Positions 44,455 through 54,245 of a DNA stretch of 64,000 bases are shown piece after piece. The position numbers and the translations under genes were made by a program. A model generated the notes under the pieces. It had not been told where the DNA came from and did not search any database. It worked only from the letters and a program-made list of their open reading frames with translations. How positions within the stretch are numbered: the first letter of the stretch is position 1; the number at the start of each line of letters is the position of its first letter. Source of the DNA: Bacteroidota bacterium (lineage in GTDB: Bacteria; Bacteroidota; Bacteroidia; Cytophagales; Cytophagaceae); NCBI GenBank assembly GCA_023391415.1, contig JAEWAY010000003.1:1-64000 (forward strand). The letters run 5' to 3'.

Positions 44455-46035
44455 ATGGAAAAAAATATTTTATCCGGTAAGAAGGTCGCTATTCTTGTAG
44501 AGTCTCAATATATAGCGACCGAGATAGAAGCTTACAAGAGGCTGTTCGCCGAATTAGGGGCGGAAGCGCGTTTTATGTCACGGCTTTGGGGGCAATCGGC
44601 TCTGGAGTTTGTAAGTGAAGTGGAAGAAAAAGGTAAAACCCCGGAAGTGCTTGTGGTAGAGGAAGATTTTGAGAATGTAAGGCTGGAAGACTTCGCGGCG
44701 GTGATCATGTCGGCCAATTATACAAGTCCGAGACTTCGCTGGGTCGATGACGACAAGGATCTGGACAATGCTCCCATAACGGGAGATAGTGGCAGGAACG
44801 CTCCGGCGGTCAGGTTCTTTTATGACGCTATGAGTCATCCTTCCATTATTAAAGGATTCGCCTGCCATGGATTGTGGATATTGTCGTCTATTCCTGAGAC
44901 GCTTGCCGGCAGGCGCGTTATCTGCAACAAGGTCATGTTGGGCGATGTAAAAAACGCGGGAGGAATTTATACCGCTTCCGATACGGGAGTGGTAGTTGAT
45001 GGCGATGTGGTTACCAGCGACGGAGCGGCGGGCGATCATGATCGTACCCGTTTGTTTGTGGAGAAAATAGCTGAGCAGATTGTCGCCGCGGACAAAGGAG
45101 CGTTGAAAAAAGTTGTGACGGTTTTTGAATCTCCTTCCGTCGGTTTGGCTCCCGAATCGATGCTGGAACGAGGTCCCAGACGAAAAATACTGATTCTCCT
45201 GTCTGAATGGGGATACTGGGGCGAAGAACTGGTCGCTCCTCTGGAAGAGTTTGACAGAGCCGGTTACGAGACGGTATTCATTACCCCCAGGGGGCGAAGG
45301 CCCAACGCCATTCTTGTATCCAAGGATCCGTATTATATCGATCCCCCCTTGGGCCGGTCGGTTACTTCGAAGAGTATGGCCGGGAAAGTGTCAAAAATAG
45401 ACGATCCCAACTCGCCCGAGGGCGCTAGACTTGATTCCCCGCTAGACTTGCGTACTATTTTTCCGGAGCGTCCTTATTGGTCCGATCCTCAGCTTGTACG
45501 AATGATGGAAATATACCATCATAAACTGGTGATCGCGGAAAAAGTTGTGGAAGAGTTCGACGCCCTGCTCATTGTCGGCGGAAGCGGACCTATTGTCGAT
45601 CTGGCGAATAATCAGCGGGTACATGACCTGATTCTCGCTTTTTACAAACGCGACAAACCCATAGCAGCCGAATGCTATGGTGTCGCCTGCCTGGCCTTTG
45701 CCAGAAATATTGAAAACAGAAAATCGATTATCTGGGGTAAGAAGGTAACAGGTCATTGCCTGGAATATGATTATAAGGACGGTACGGGTTTTATGGAGGC
45801 GAAAGATAAGTTTCTGGACTTCAATATGGGACCTCCTCCATATCCTTTGGAATATATACTTCGAGACGCTACGGGGCCTGATGGCGCCTTTATAGGCAAC
45901 TTCGGACACCCGACGAGTGTGATTGTCGACTACCCTTTTATTACAGGCAGGTCTACCCCCGATTCTTATCTGACAGGGCGAAAGTTGATTGAAGTATTGG
46001 ATGGAAATCCGGAGCTCAAACGGTGGGGCTGGTGA
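44455..46035 (+). CDS. Tandem DJ-1/PfpI-domain protein
   Basis: A 526-residue protein made of two class I glutamine-amidotransferase-like DJ-1/PfpI domains. Domain 1 (about 8-195) has nucleophile C137 in FACHGLW. Domain 2 (about 240-510) has C407 in AAECYG, preceded by ALLIVGGSGPIVDLANNQ, as in Hsp31/glyoxalase III-type members. Both Cys elbows are intact. Members act as proteases, chaperones, glyoxalases or hydratases, so the reaction cannot be told from sequence. No signal peptide. Its stop lies one base before the next start. Confidence 0.85.
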   Translation: MEKNILSGKKVAILVESQYIATEIEAYKRLFAELGAEARFMSRLWGQSALEFVSEVEEKGKTPEVLVVEEDFENVRLEDFAAVIMSANYTSPRLRWVDDDKDLDNAPITGDSGRNAPAVRFFYDAMSHPSIIKGFACHGLWILSSIPETLAGRRVICNKVMLGDVKNAGGIYTASDTGVVVDGDVVTSDGAAGDHDRTRLFVEKIAEQIVAADKGALKKVVTVFESPSVGLAPESMLERGPRRKILILLSEWGYWGEELVAPLEEFDRAGYETVFITPRGRRPNAILVSKDPYYIDPPLGRSVTSKSMAGKVSKIDDPNSPEGARLDSPLDLRTIFPERPYWSDPQLVRMMEIYHHKLVIAEKVVEEFDALLIVGGSGPIVDLANNQRVHDLILAFYKRDKPIAAECYGVACLAFARNIENRKSIIWGKKVTGHCLEYDYKDGTGFMEAKDKFLDFNMGPPPYPLEYILRDATGPDGAFIGNFGHPTSVIVDYPFITGRSTPDSYLTGRKLIEVLDGNPELKRWGW

Positions 46036-46036
46036 T

Positions 46037-47686
46037 ATGAAGGATCAGAGACGGGCGGGAAGGTTCGCTTTTTTCAGGCAACTGATGGCGGATGGTATTT
46101 ATTGCATGTTTGGAAATCCCGGTTCATCGGAAGAAAATCTGTTGGACGTATTGAGCCACGAAGAATTTAAAGACTTTAAATATTACATGGCCTTGCATGA
46201 AGGCCCCGCCGTAGCGGTGGCCGACGCGTATAGCCGGGCTTCGGGAAAACCGGCTGTCGCGCAGCTTCACAGCTATGCCGGACTCGCCAACGGATTGGGT
46301 ATGATGTATTACGCCAAAAGAGGTTATACTCCGCTGGTGGTCGTGGCGGGTGAAGCGGGGATCAAGTATGAGGCGATGGACGGGCAGATGGCCGCCGATC
46401 TTGTCGCTATGGCTCGTCCATTTGTAAAATCCGACTACAATGGTCCTTGCGCCTGGAGAGTCGCGTCTTCCAACTCGCTTTTGCGCCTGCTTCGGAGAGC
46501 GGTCAAAACCGCCATGACGCCACCTTTGGGCCCGGTATTTTTGTCATTGCCCATGGATGTGCTTGAAGAAATCAATACGGAAGAGGTTGTACCGACTTCT
46601 TTGATCGACTGCGATGTCAGTCCGCCGGTCGAAATGCTGGAAAGAGCCGCCGAACTACTGGTAAACGCCCAAAATCCTTTGATTCTGATCGGTGACGGTA
46701 TCGCCGCCGCGGGAGCTTCGGAAGCGTTGGCGTCCGTAGCGGAGTCGCTCGGAGTCGACGTATATGGCGTCAATAATTCGGAGGTGAATATGCCGGCTTC
46801 ACATCCCTTGTATAAAGGCGACACTGGACACATGTTTGGTGAAGACAGCCAGAAAGTTACGCTGGGTCGCGATGTGGTCCTGGTAGTAGGAACTACCTTG
46901 ATGCCCGAAGTTTTTCCTTTGACGGAAAATGTATTTTCTTCCGACGCGAAGCTCATCCATTTTGATCTGAACACTTATGAAATTGGAAAGAACTTTCCGG
47001 TGGAGATTGGAGGTATGGCGCATCCTCGACGCGCCTTGTCCGGACTACTGGTGGAAATTAAGAAAAGAGGCGGGAGACGCGGGACGATGCGGGAAAAAGC
47101 GGTGGAAGAAGATAAATCGCTGAACGATGGCGAACTTAGCGCCTCTCTTTTTGCCCGGGAGTTGAGAAAATACCTGCCCGACAACGCGGTAGTCTTTGAC
47201 GAAGCGCTGACTTATTCCTCCGACATCGTCCAATTTTTGGATAGAGACAAGCCGGGGCGTTATTTTCAGACCCGAGCTGGTATGCTGGGAACCGGACTTC
47301 CCGGAGCGATTGGACTCAAAATGGCTTTCCCGGCCGCGGTGGTCGTGGGTTTTGCCGGAGACGGAGGGGCGATCAGTACCATTCAGGCCCTGAACATGGC
47401 GGCCCGCTATCAAATCGGCGCCAAGTTTGTCGTTTGCAACAACCGTAGCTACAGGATATTAAAATATAATATCCGGAGATACTGGAAGGATCTGGGCGAG
47501 GATCCGGAACAGTCGTTTCCCCCGGAGTTTGATCTTACCGGTCTGGATTTTGTAAAACTGTCGGAAGGGCAAGGAGTGCCCGCCGCCAGAATTGAAAGGG
47601 CGGAAGAGATAGAACCTGTACTGAAGAAAGCCTTTCAGGCGGAGGGGCCTTTCCTGATTGAGCTGCGATTGAGCGATCGGTTGTAA
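46037..47686 (+). CDS. Thiamine diphosphate-dependent decarboxylase-like enzyme
   Basis: A 549-residue member of the acetolactate synthase/benzoylformate decarboxylase superfamily. The PYR domain (about 5-180) has the catalytic Glu E55 in ALHEGPAVA. A central domain (about 195-330) and a PP domain (about 380-549) with the ThDP motif at G441-D442-G443, ending VVCNN, follow. FGNPGSSEENLLDVL and SYAGLANGLGMMYYAKR resemble benzoylformate decarboxylase. The ATG at 46037, just after the previous stop, is preferred to one at 45989 that would overlap it. The 2-oxoacid substrate is unknown. Confidence 0.88.
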   Translation: MKDQRRAGRFAFFRQLMADGIYCMFGNPGSSEENLLDVLSHEEFKDFKYYMALHEGPAVAVADAYSRASGKPAVAQLHSYAGLANGLGMMYYAKRGYTPLVVVAGEAGIKYEAMDGQMAADLVAMARPFVKSDYNGPCAWRVASSNSLLRLLRRAVKTAMTPPLGPVFLSLPMDVLEEINTEEVVPTSLIDCDVSPPVEMLERAAELLVNAQNPLILIGDGIAAAGASEALASVAESLGVDVYGVNNSEVNMPASHPLYKGDTGHMFGEDSQKVTLGRDVVLVVGTTLMPEVFPLTENVFSSDAKLIHFDLNTYEIGKNFPVEIGGMAHPRRALSGLLVEIKKRGGRRGTMREKAVEEDKSLNDGELSASLFARELRKYLPDNAVVFDEALTYSSDIVQFLDRDKPGRYFQTRAGMLGTGLPGAIGLKMAFPAAVVVGFAGDGGAISTIQALNMAARYQIGAKFVVCNNRSYRILKYNIRRYWKDLGEDPEQSFPPEFDLTGLDFVKLSEGQGVPAARIERAEEIEPVLKKAFQAEGPFLIELRLSDRL

Positions 47687-47735
47687 ATCGCCGCGAACAA
47701 GTATCCGAATTTTTTACCATCAAAACGATGAAGAC

Positions 47736-50240
47736 ATGAAGATTACCTTTCAATATTATACAGGTGTAAAAAAAAATCTGTTCAGAAATCCGCGGCTACT
47801 TGGGAGCTGGGACGCTCAGGGAAATTACTCGAACCAGTGGATGACTACGCCTATGGCGGAAATAACAGGATGGGACGGGTGCCCCGCGTTTTCCGCCGAG
47901 GTCGATCTTAATTCAAATCAGGCCGGCTGGACGTTTTATTGGGGTGTGCTCTTTGATACGGAGACTGAGCGGGATGTCTGGGGGATCATGACGGAAGTGA
48001 AGGACTCCTCGTCGACGGATAGATACCGGACTTTCCGTTTGCCGGACAACTCGGAAGCGACGTGGGTCGAACGGTATTATCTGAATGAATCGAGGCGTCT
48101 GGGGGCTCAAAAATATTATGTAAGACCCGATAGTCCTCCCGTCGCGCGTTTCGCTGTCTGGGCGCCCAACGCGGTTTCTGTGGAGGTAGTGTTTGGATAT
48201 CTGTTTGACGCCGGTGATCCGTCCCGTAAGCCGATTGAAAAGTCTATTGACAAACGTGCTTTGAGCGGTGGCTACATTTCAGATCAGGGAGAAGGCGCGA
48301 GGGCGGATTGGGCGATCGCGCCTATGACCAGAGAAGAAGATGGTATTTGGGTTTCCGATATCGACGATCCTTTTTTTCGCGACTTCAACGCTCTGGATCA
48401 CACGTTGTACATGTACAGAATACGCCAAAAAGGCGAGGAGGGATATCGCTACAGGACAGATCTGTATTCCAGATGTCAGGTTGGGACGGGTGATTACAAG
48501 CCGGTCGGCTCTTTTACAGGTAGAATCTCGGAGCTTGACGGTACGGTAGGTTGCTCTGTCGTGATAGATCCCGACCGGGTGACGGAAGAGTTCGACGAAC
48601 CGGTATTCCCCGAAACAAAATGGCTAAGTCAGGAAGCCTTCTGGGAAGAGGAAAAAGATTTTCCGGAAAGGCCCGCGCTGGTGGAAGACCTTGTTATTTA
48701 CGAGTTGCATTTGGGCGCTTTAGGATTTGGAAAAGACAAGGATACTCCGGGAGATTTGCAGGACGCCATTGATTTTTTACCCTATTTGAAAGAGCTTGGA
48801 ATCAATACGATCGAGTTGTTGCCTTTGTCTCAGTTCGGGGGTGGTACGGCAAATTGGGGATACTCCACCTCGCATTATTTCGCTATTGAATATAGCGGTG
48901 GAGGGCGGGATCAGTTCAAACATTTTATTAAGGAATGTCATCGGCTGGGCTTTTCCGTCATTATGGACGTGGTCTATAATCATTATTCGCACGACGCGGA
49001 GCGCTCCGAGTGGATGTATGATACGAACGAGCACGCCAAAAATGTCTATTACTGGTATGAAGGCGATCCGTCGGACTATGGGGCTTTTGACCGGGCGGTG
49101 ACCGAGGCCGGACAAAGCGACCGGGTTGGGACCGGCGGATATGTCGACAACATGTCGACGGGCTGGGCGCCCCGGTATCATGAAGAGCAGGTCCGGAAGA
49201 TGTTTATCAGCAGCGCCATCGCGCTAGTCCTTGAGTTCAATGTCGATGGTTTTCGTCTGGATCAAACTACCTCGATTCACGCGTACAACAAACTGCACGC
49301 GGATGGCAGGACTCTGAACAACGTCAATAAATATGGAGCGAAACTGCTAAGAGAGTTTACTTCGACGCTGAAGCTGGTGAAGCCGGAGATTATGCTGATG
49401 GCCGAAGATCATTCCAACGAGGCTTTTGTGACCAATGCCCGCCATGAAGGAGGACTGGGTTTTGACGCCGCGTGGTACGCGGACTACTATCATCATCTGG
49501 TAGGCGATACGGATAAGGGTTCGGATTACGCCAAACTGCTTCGTACATCGGGTCTGGGAGGAGATTATGGCTTGGCGATGGACTATTTCGCAGGCGCTTT
49601 GGCGGCTTCCAAATATCGCAAAGTAGTATACAGCGAGTCGCATGACGAGGCGGGCAACAGTGATCAGAGTGATCGTAATATCTGGGTCGGCGGCACGGAC
49701 AGGTATTACTCCGAGGCCCGAGGCAGGGTCGTCGCGGGCATTACGTTGTTTTCCGCGGGTACTCCCATGTTTCTTTTCGGGGAAGAGGTTTGCGCCGAGA
49801 AAAAGTTTTTGTATGGAAATGTATTGGAAAACAGGGAAAACTACCTGGAGTTGAAGGAAACGAGCGGTCGGCGCATGTACAGGTTCTACAAAGACGCTAT
49901 TGAATTGCGAAGAAAACACGTCGCCTTACGATCCGGAAATCTGGAAGTTCTTTATACTCACAATGACAACAGGGTGTTGGCGTTTAAAAAGTGGGATCAG
50001 CGTGAAATGTTTCTAATCGTCGCGACTTTTTCCAATTTTCACTTTGACAATCCCGGCTACAATATTCCTGTCGATCTTTCGTCGGAAGGAGGGTATTGGC
50101 GGGAGATCTTTAACAGCAACGCGGAAATATACGGCGGCGACGATGTCGGAAACAATGGCGGAGAAATAGGTTATGACAATGGATTTAGATGTGTCATACC
50201 TCGCAATTCGATATGTGTATACAAAAAAACGACGGCCTGA
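47736..50240 (+). CDS. GH13 alpha-amylase-family glycoside hydrolase with N-terminal beta domains
   Basis: An 834-residue enzyme. An N-terminal CBM20-like starch-binding-type domain (about 1-120) and a CBM48-like domain (about 125-290, VARFAVWAPNAVSVEVVF) precede a GH13 catalytic barrel (about 305-740). The four conserved regions are complete: DVVYNH (411-416), GFRLDQTT with nucleophile D509, AEDH with acid/base E557, and SHDE with D637. The combination with CBM48 points to the branching-enzyme/trehalohydrolase side of GH13. No signal peptide, so action is cytoplasmic on an alpha-glucan. Fourth gene of the operon, 49 bases after the ThDP gene. Confidence 0.9.
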   Translation: MKITFQYYTGVKKNLFRNPRLLGSWDAQGNYSNQWMTTPMAEITGWDGCPAFSAEVDLNSNQAGWTFYWGVLFDTETERDVWGIMTEVKDSSSTDRYRTFRLPDNSEATWVERYYLNESRRLGAQKYYVRPDSPPVARFAVWAPNAVSVEVVFGYLFDAGDPSRKPIEKSIDKRALSGGYISDQGEGARADWAIAPMTREEDGIWVSDIDDPFFRDFNALDHTLYMYRIRQKGEEGYRYRTDLYSRCQVGTGDYKPVGSFTGRISELDGTVGCSVVIDPDRVTEEFDEPVFPETKWLSQEAFWEEEKDFPERPALVEDLVIYELHLGALGFGKDKDTPGDLQDAIDFLPYLKELGINTIELLPLSQFGGGTANWGYSTSHYFAIEYSGGGRDQFKHFIKECHRLGFSVIMDVVYNHYSHDAERSEWMYDTNEHAKNVYYWYEGDPSDYGAFDRAVTEAGQSDRVGTGGYVDNMSTGWAPRYHEEQVRKMFISSAIALVLEFNVDGFRLDQTTSIHAYNKLHADGRTLNNVNKYGAKLLREFTSTLKLVKPEIMLMAEDHSNEAFVTNARHEGGLGFDAAWYADYYHHLVGDTDKGSDYAKLLRTSGLGGDYGLAMDYFAGALAASKYRKVVYSESHDEAGNSDQSDRNIWVGGTDRYYSEARGRVVAGITLFSAGTPMFLFGEEVCAEKKFLYGNVLENRENYLELKETSGRRMYRFYKDAIELRRKHVALRSGNLEVLYTHNDNRVLAFKKWDQREMFLIVATFSNFHFDNPGYNIPVDLSSEGGYWREIFNSNAEIYGGDDVGNNGGEIGYDNGFRCVIPRNSICVYKKTTA

Positions 50241-50353
50241 TTGGATTGGGGAGAATAGTACAGGTGTCGCCCGATTGGCGATTCCGGTTATGAAGATCGC
50301 CGCGACTATCCGATGTTGGTGTACGCTGGATGGTCGCGGCTATTCTCGGGAGA

Positions 50354-52561
50354 TTATGGAAGCAGGCCTGTGTTCAGACAGCCGTCAAGCAGGCCGAAGC
50401 GCCATAGCGCCATGGCGATAATTACCAATAGAACTGTCAGGTAAAGCGCCTTTATCCAGATAGGCGTTCCTTTTTTCGCGAAGGGGTCCCGGAGATCCAG
50501 TCTGGCGTTTCTAGGTAGCTTGACCAAGCTCGTCAGCGTGTTTCCAAAGGTAATATTGACCACCGCCCGGGCGTTGATCGCCCAGCCATTGGCGTCGAGC
50601 AGGGGCGCCAGGTTACGCTTGCGCAGTTTGAGCCAGGCGATGAACATGGAAGGACCTGAAATGACCAGTAGCAATCCAATGACCGCCAAGGGCATTTTCC
50701 AGATGGACAAGCCCAGAAATCCCGCGATAAACGAGGCCAATACGGTACCTATAGCGCCCAAAGCCATGCCGATCGCGGCGAATATCCCGACGAACTTGCC
50801 AATATCGAAGGGCTGCGCGGGAGCTTTCGCGGGTTCAGCCGGGGCGATATCCGCGCCAAGGAGCGGCCTGGATTCGGCGGCCGCTGTGGTTTGCTCGATT
50901 TTGCCGGTCGCTTCGCTGGTAATCTGGTCTTCTTTCGATGAGGCGAATTTGTTGGCTTGCGTTTCGATAAACTGTATAAGCTTGCGGTATGGAGACCAGA
51001 AGGCCTGGCGAATACTGATGGGGTTTTCCACGATTTTTGTAATGGTAGCGTCCCAGTCATTGCCTTGCCGGTCATAGAATAACGCGTTTCTGCCCACCAT
51101 CAGGTTGTCGATATCGCCGTTGGTAACGGCGGCGACTATGGTCATTTTTTTATTCAGCGTTTTTGAGGAGCAATCGCAATACAACAGGTACATGCCGCTT
51201 TCTCCCGCCATCAGGTTGTGCTTCGCCATATCGGTTACTTCAATGCAGAGATCGCAACTGCGCTGGTCGATATAGAGTCGTCCGGCCTCAAAGATGGCCC
51301 GGGCGTCGGGATCGTAAAAGTCGTGGAAGGTTACAAAGTTTCTGAGCAACGCGTACAGGTCCCGCTTGTATCGAAGAAGCTTGTCGACCAGAAATATGTT
51401 GTTCGCTTCCGCTTCAAGCGCTTTGTCCAGCTCTATGAGTCCCAGTATGCTTTCCTTATGATGTTGGGAGAGTATGTTTCGTACTGTTTCCAATCCCAGT
51501 GGCTCTACGACGGTTCCCGCTTTTTTTCCTTTCCATTCGGCGTAGGGTCCGAATTTTTCAATGATCACGTTCCAGTCTTCCTCGTTCAGTTCATTTTTTC
51601 CCGGAAAAATCGTCGTGATTACATCTTTCGCGAATTGCCGGATACGCTTTTCCCATGCCGGATTCAATCCGGTGGTTAAAGACAATGGTTTGTCCGCTTT
51701 TATTTTCGCCAATGGATAGCTGGCGATTTCATCCAGGCAGGTGGTGATATCTTTGGCGCTGATAGCGGCCAGACGCTCGGTAAGCGCGTTGAGGATACTG
51801 GTGGAATCCGGGTCGAACCCAGCTACGCGGCAGCGCAGAAAATAATCGTCTACTTTTGACCGGATGTCGAGAAATTGCTGATATACGGTTTCCGTATTGG
51901 CGTCATAGGGAAATATGGTCGTTTCATTTTCTTCGGCGAGCGTGAACCATTCGGAATAACTGGCGCATTCGGCGTAAAACGTCTCGACCAATTCCTGATT
52001 GACACCGGGATCGCCACTTCTGTCCGTGACGGAGCCTACTGTGGAGATACATGCTTCTATGGTCTTTTTTATGGTGTCGTCTTCGCTGGATTCCGGGGTA
52101 ATGATTCCATCGCCGTTGAATTTTGTCTGGGAAAAGATCGCGATCGTATCCGTCGTATCATCGGTTGAAATGGAAGCAGTGTCGATTTTTCCCAGATTGA
52201 GCAGTATTTGTTTCGCGGAAGAAAGCATTCGCGAGCCTTCCTCAGTGTTGGTTTGTATATGCTCCAGCCTCAGTTCCTTTGATTCCCGCAACAAAATGTC
52301 CGGATCGGTCACCATGGCGCATGCCCATTCCACCGCCTGAAGGATTTCGGGTACCCGTACTCTTCCATCGTCGTCCGTATCGATCAGTCGCAAGGTAGCT
52401 TCATCGATCTCTAGTCCCTGAACAGGACAGCTTAAGGCGGTCCATAGCTTTTGATCCAGATCGCGTAAATGGATCAGATCGTCGCCCGATTCTATGTTCA
52501 CCCTGTTGACGCCCCCTACACGGGAGAATTTCCATCTATGTTGTTGTATTGCCTTCTGCAT
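50354..52561 (-). CDS. EF-hand-containing inner-membrane protein
   Basis: Function unrecognised. It has 735 residues. A canonical EF-hand loop (DTDDDGRVRVPE, residues 61-72) and a second, looser one (FNGDGIITPES, about 150-160) lie in the first quarter; Ca binding is inferred. A long soluble region follows, with a CDCSSK cysteine cluster near residue 460. Two hydrophobic segments (about 600-655) and a final one (about 705-725) anchor it. A Pro/Ala-rich linker lies before the membrane part. It converges on the GH13 gene and is alone in its direction. Confidence 0.75.
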   Translation of the reverse strand: MQKAIQQHRWKFSRVGGVNRVNIESGDDLIHLRDLDQKLWTALSCPVQGLEIDEATLRLIDTDDDGRVRVPEILQAVEWACAMVTDPDILLRESKELRLEHIQTNTEEGSRMLSSAKQILLNLGKIDTASISTDDTTDTIAIFSQTKFNGDGIITPESSEDDTIKKTIEACISTVGSVTDRSGDPGVNQELVETFYAECASYSEWFTLAEENETTIFPYDANTETVYQQFLDIRSKVDDYFLRCRVAGFDPDSTSILNALTERLAAISAKDITTCLDEIASYPLAKIKADKPLSLTTGLNPAWEKRIRQFAKDVITTIFPGKNELNEEDWNVIIEKFGPYAEWKGKKAGTVVEPLGLETVRNILSQHHKESILGLIELDKALEAEANNIFLVDKLLRYKRDLYALLRNFVTFHDFYDPDARAIFEAGRLYIDQRSCDLCIEVTDMAKHNLMAGESGMYLLYCDCSSKTLNKKMTIVAAVTNGDIDNLMVGRNALFYDRQGNDWDATITKIVENPISIRQAFWSPYRKLIQFIETQANKFASSKEDQITSEATGKIEQTTAAAESRPLLGADIAPAEPAKAPAQPFDIGKFVGIFAAIGMALGAIGTVLASFIAGFLGLSIWKMPLAVIGLLLVISGPSMFIAWLKLRKRNLAPLLDANGWAINARAVVNITFGNTLTSLVKLPRNARLDLRDPFAKKGTPIWIKALYLTVLLVIIAMALWRFGLLDGCLNTGLLP

Positions 52562-52908
52562 TGGAGATTTTAATTAATGTCGCGCAATTTACCAAAAATG
52601 GAATAGGAGAACAATCATGTATGGACGGGGTATCTTAGGGATTGAAGCGCGTTCTGAGTACGATAGTGATTTTATTATTAATAATGATCTGAATAGGTGA
52701 TATGCGCCATGTTTCGGCTTCCTTCAAAATACGTACTGAGGATTATGCCGGAACTTGATGTCAGGCGGGTGTTTTTTATGTAAAAAACTGATTTTAAATA
52801 AAGTGGAAAAAAGTTTGTTTTTCATTTTATTGTATATAGCTTTGTAGTAACTAGTTAAATCAGTAAGCTCGCTTACCCCTAATTTATTTTTCAACTTAAA
52901 CTACAGCT
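52562..52908 (+). other. Divergent intergenic region
   Basis: 347 bases between divergent genes. It holds a complete promoter for the Ig-repeat gene (52814-52844). Nothing else was recognised. Confidence 0.5.
52814..52844 (+). promoter_or_regulatory. Complete Bacteroidota promoter for the Ig-repeat gene
   Basis: TTTG at 52814-52817, a 19-base spacer, then TAGCTTTG at 52837-52844. Both boxes and the spacing match the consensus TTTG-N19-TAnnTTTG. The expected leader is about 60 bases. Confidence 0.7.
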
Positions 52909-54228
52909 ATGTTTAATTTCAAAATCTATCGAAGGCCGATGGGGACTTCTCTGTCTGGTCTGTTATGTATGTTGTTTCTGCTGACTTTTCATAGCCAGCG
53001 GACTATCGCGCAAACGTTCGCCAATTCCCAGACCAACGCGGTCAATGGCCTCTGTTTGCTTTGCGGAGTAGCGAATCCCAACAACGCGGTCAATGGCAAT
53101 GTAACGGATTACTCCACTTTTAACATTACGGCCGGTCTGCTTGGCGTATCGGTGGAACAAACGCTGATTTTTCCTTCCGCTACGACTGGCGATGGATGTG
53201 ATTCATTGTTTATCGGTGTGGGGAGCGCCAATCTTCCGATTGACCTGACACTTTTCCAGTCGGTCACGGTACAGACTTTTAACGGAGCTACGGCTCATAC
53301 ACCCGTAGTCTTGTCCTCTTCCATTCTGGAGATTCGTATTCTGGGTGGAGCGCCCGTCGTAGTGGCGCGGTTAAAACCGACTCAGAATTTTGACCGGGTC
53401 AAAGTAACACTATCTTCGCAGCTATTGGGCTTGCTGAACGCGTTCAGAGTGTATTTCGCCGCGTATCAATCCGCTGGTCCCGTCGCTCCGACAGTGACTC
53501 CCCTGAGCGCTACGATTTGTTCCGGGCAGTCCGCCGAATTTGAAGCGACCGCGCCGGCCGGAGCCGATTTCGCGTGGTATACCGCCGCGTCCGGAGGGTC
53601 CGCTGTCGCTACGGGAGCTGTTTTCAATACAGGACCTCTCAGCGGTTCAACTACGTATTACGCCGAATCCGACAACGGAGTATGTCCGAGCGCGAGCAGA
53701 ACCCCGGTGGCGGTTACGGTCAATCCCGCGCCGTCCGCGCCTACGGTCACGCCTTCTGGTCCGACCATCTGTTCCGGCCGTACCGCTACCCTCAACTCAT
53801 CCGTAAGCGGCGGCGCTATTGACTGGTATACATCATCCACCGGCGGTAGCGCGATACATACGGGCGACAGCTTTACCACACCTGCCCTGTCCTCTACAAC
53901 TACCTACTACGCCGAAGCGAAGGTTGGTGATTGCGTCAGTGCCAGAACACCGGTTACCATTACCGTAAACCCGACGCCGGTAGCGCCGACAGTGACCCCG
54001 GCCGACACAACTGTATGTTCCGGTACTACGGCTACTTTCAACGTGGTTTCTCCGGCGGGGACACCGCGCTGGTACCTTGTGCCCTCCGGTGGAGTCAGCT
54101 TACATGCCGGTACTCCATATACAACCCCTGTGCTTACATCCAACATATCGTTTTATGTCGATATTACTCAGGGTTCATGTACAGGACCCAGGACGAGAGT
54201 TCCTGTTACAGTAATTTCCTGTCCATAA
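52909..54228 (+). CDS. Secreted protein with three Ig-like repeats
   Basis: A 439-residue exported protein. A signal peptide (about 1-35, ending TIAQ) leads to an N-terminal domain (about 36-188) with NAVNGNVTDYSTFNITAGL and three Ig-like repeats of about 82-86 residues starting near 190, 276 and 357. Each repeat has PTVTP, ICSGQ/VCSGT, WYTAASGG-like, and TTYYAE segments. This domain type is common in Bacteroidota surface proteins. Unlike most, it ends at the last repeat with no T9SS sorting domain, so it may be truncated or released differently. Confidence 0.82.
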   Translation: MFNFKIYRRPMGTSLSGLLCMLFLLTFHSQRTIAQTFANSQTNAVNGLCLLCGVANPNNAVNGNVTDYSTFNITAGLLGVSVEQTLIFPSATTGDGCDSLFIGVGSANLPIDLTLFQSVTVQTFNGATAHTPVVLSSSILEIRILGGAPVVVARLKPTQNFDRVKVTLSSQLLGLLNAFRVYFAAYQSAGPVAPTVTPLSATICSGQSAEFEATAPAGADFAWYTAASGGSAVATGAVFNTGPLSGSTTYYAESDNGVCPSASRTPVAVTVNPAPSAPTVTPSGPTICSGRTATLNSSVSGGAIDWYTSSTGGSAIHTGDSFTTPALSSTTTYYAEAKVGDCVSARTPVTITVNPTPVAPTVTPADTTVCSGTTATFNVVSPAGTPRWYLVPSGGVSLHAGTPYTTPVLTSNISFYVDITQGSCTGPRTRVPVTVISCP

Positions 54229-54245
54229 AGATCTGAATGAGTCCG

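Noticed and set aside
53478..54220. Tandem repeats considered as a CRISPR or DNA repeat array
   Set aside because: Periodicity of about 250 bases follows the protein's Ig-like domains and the DNA copies are diverged.
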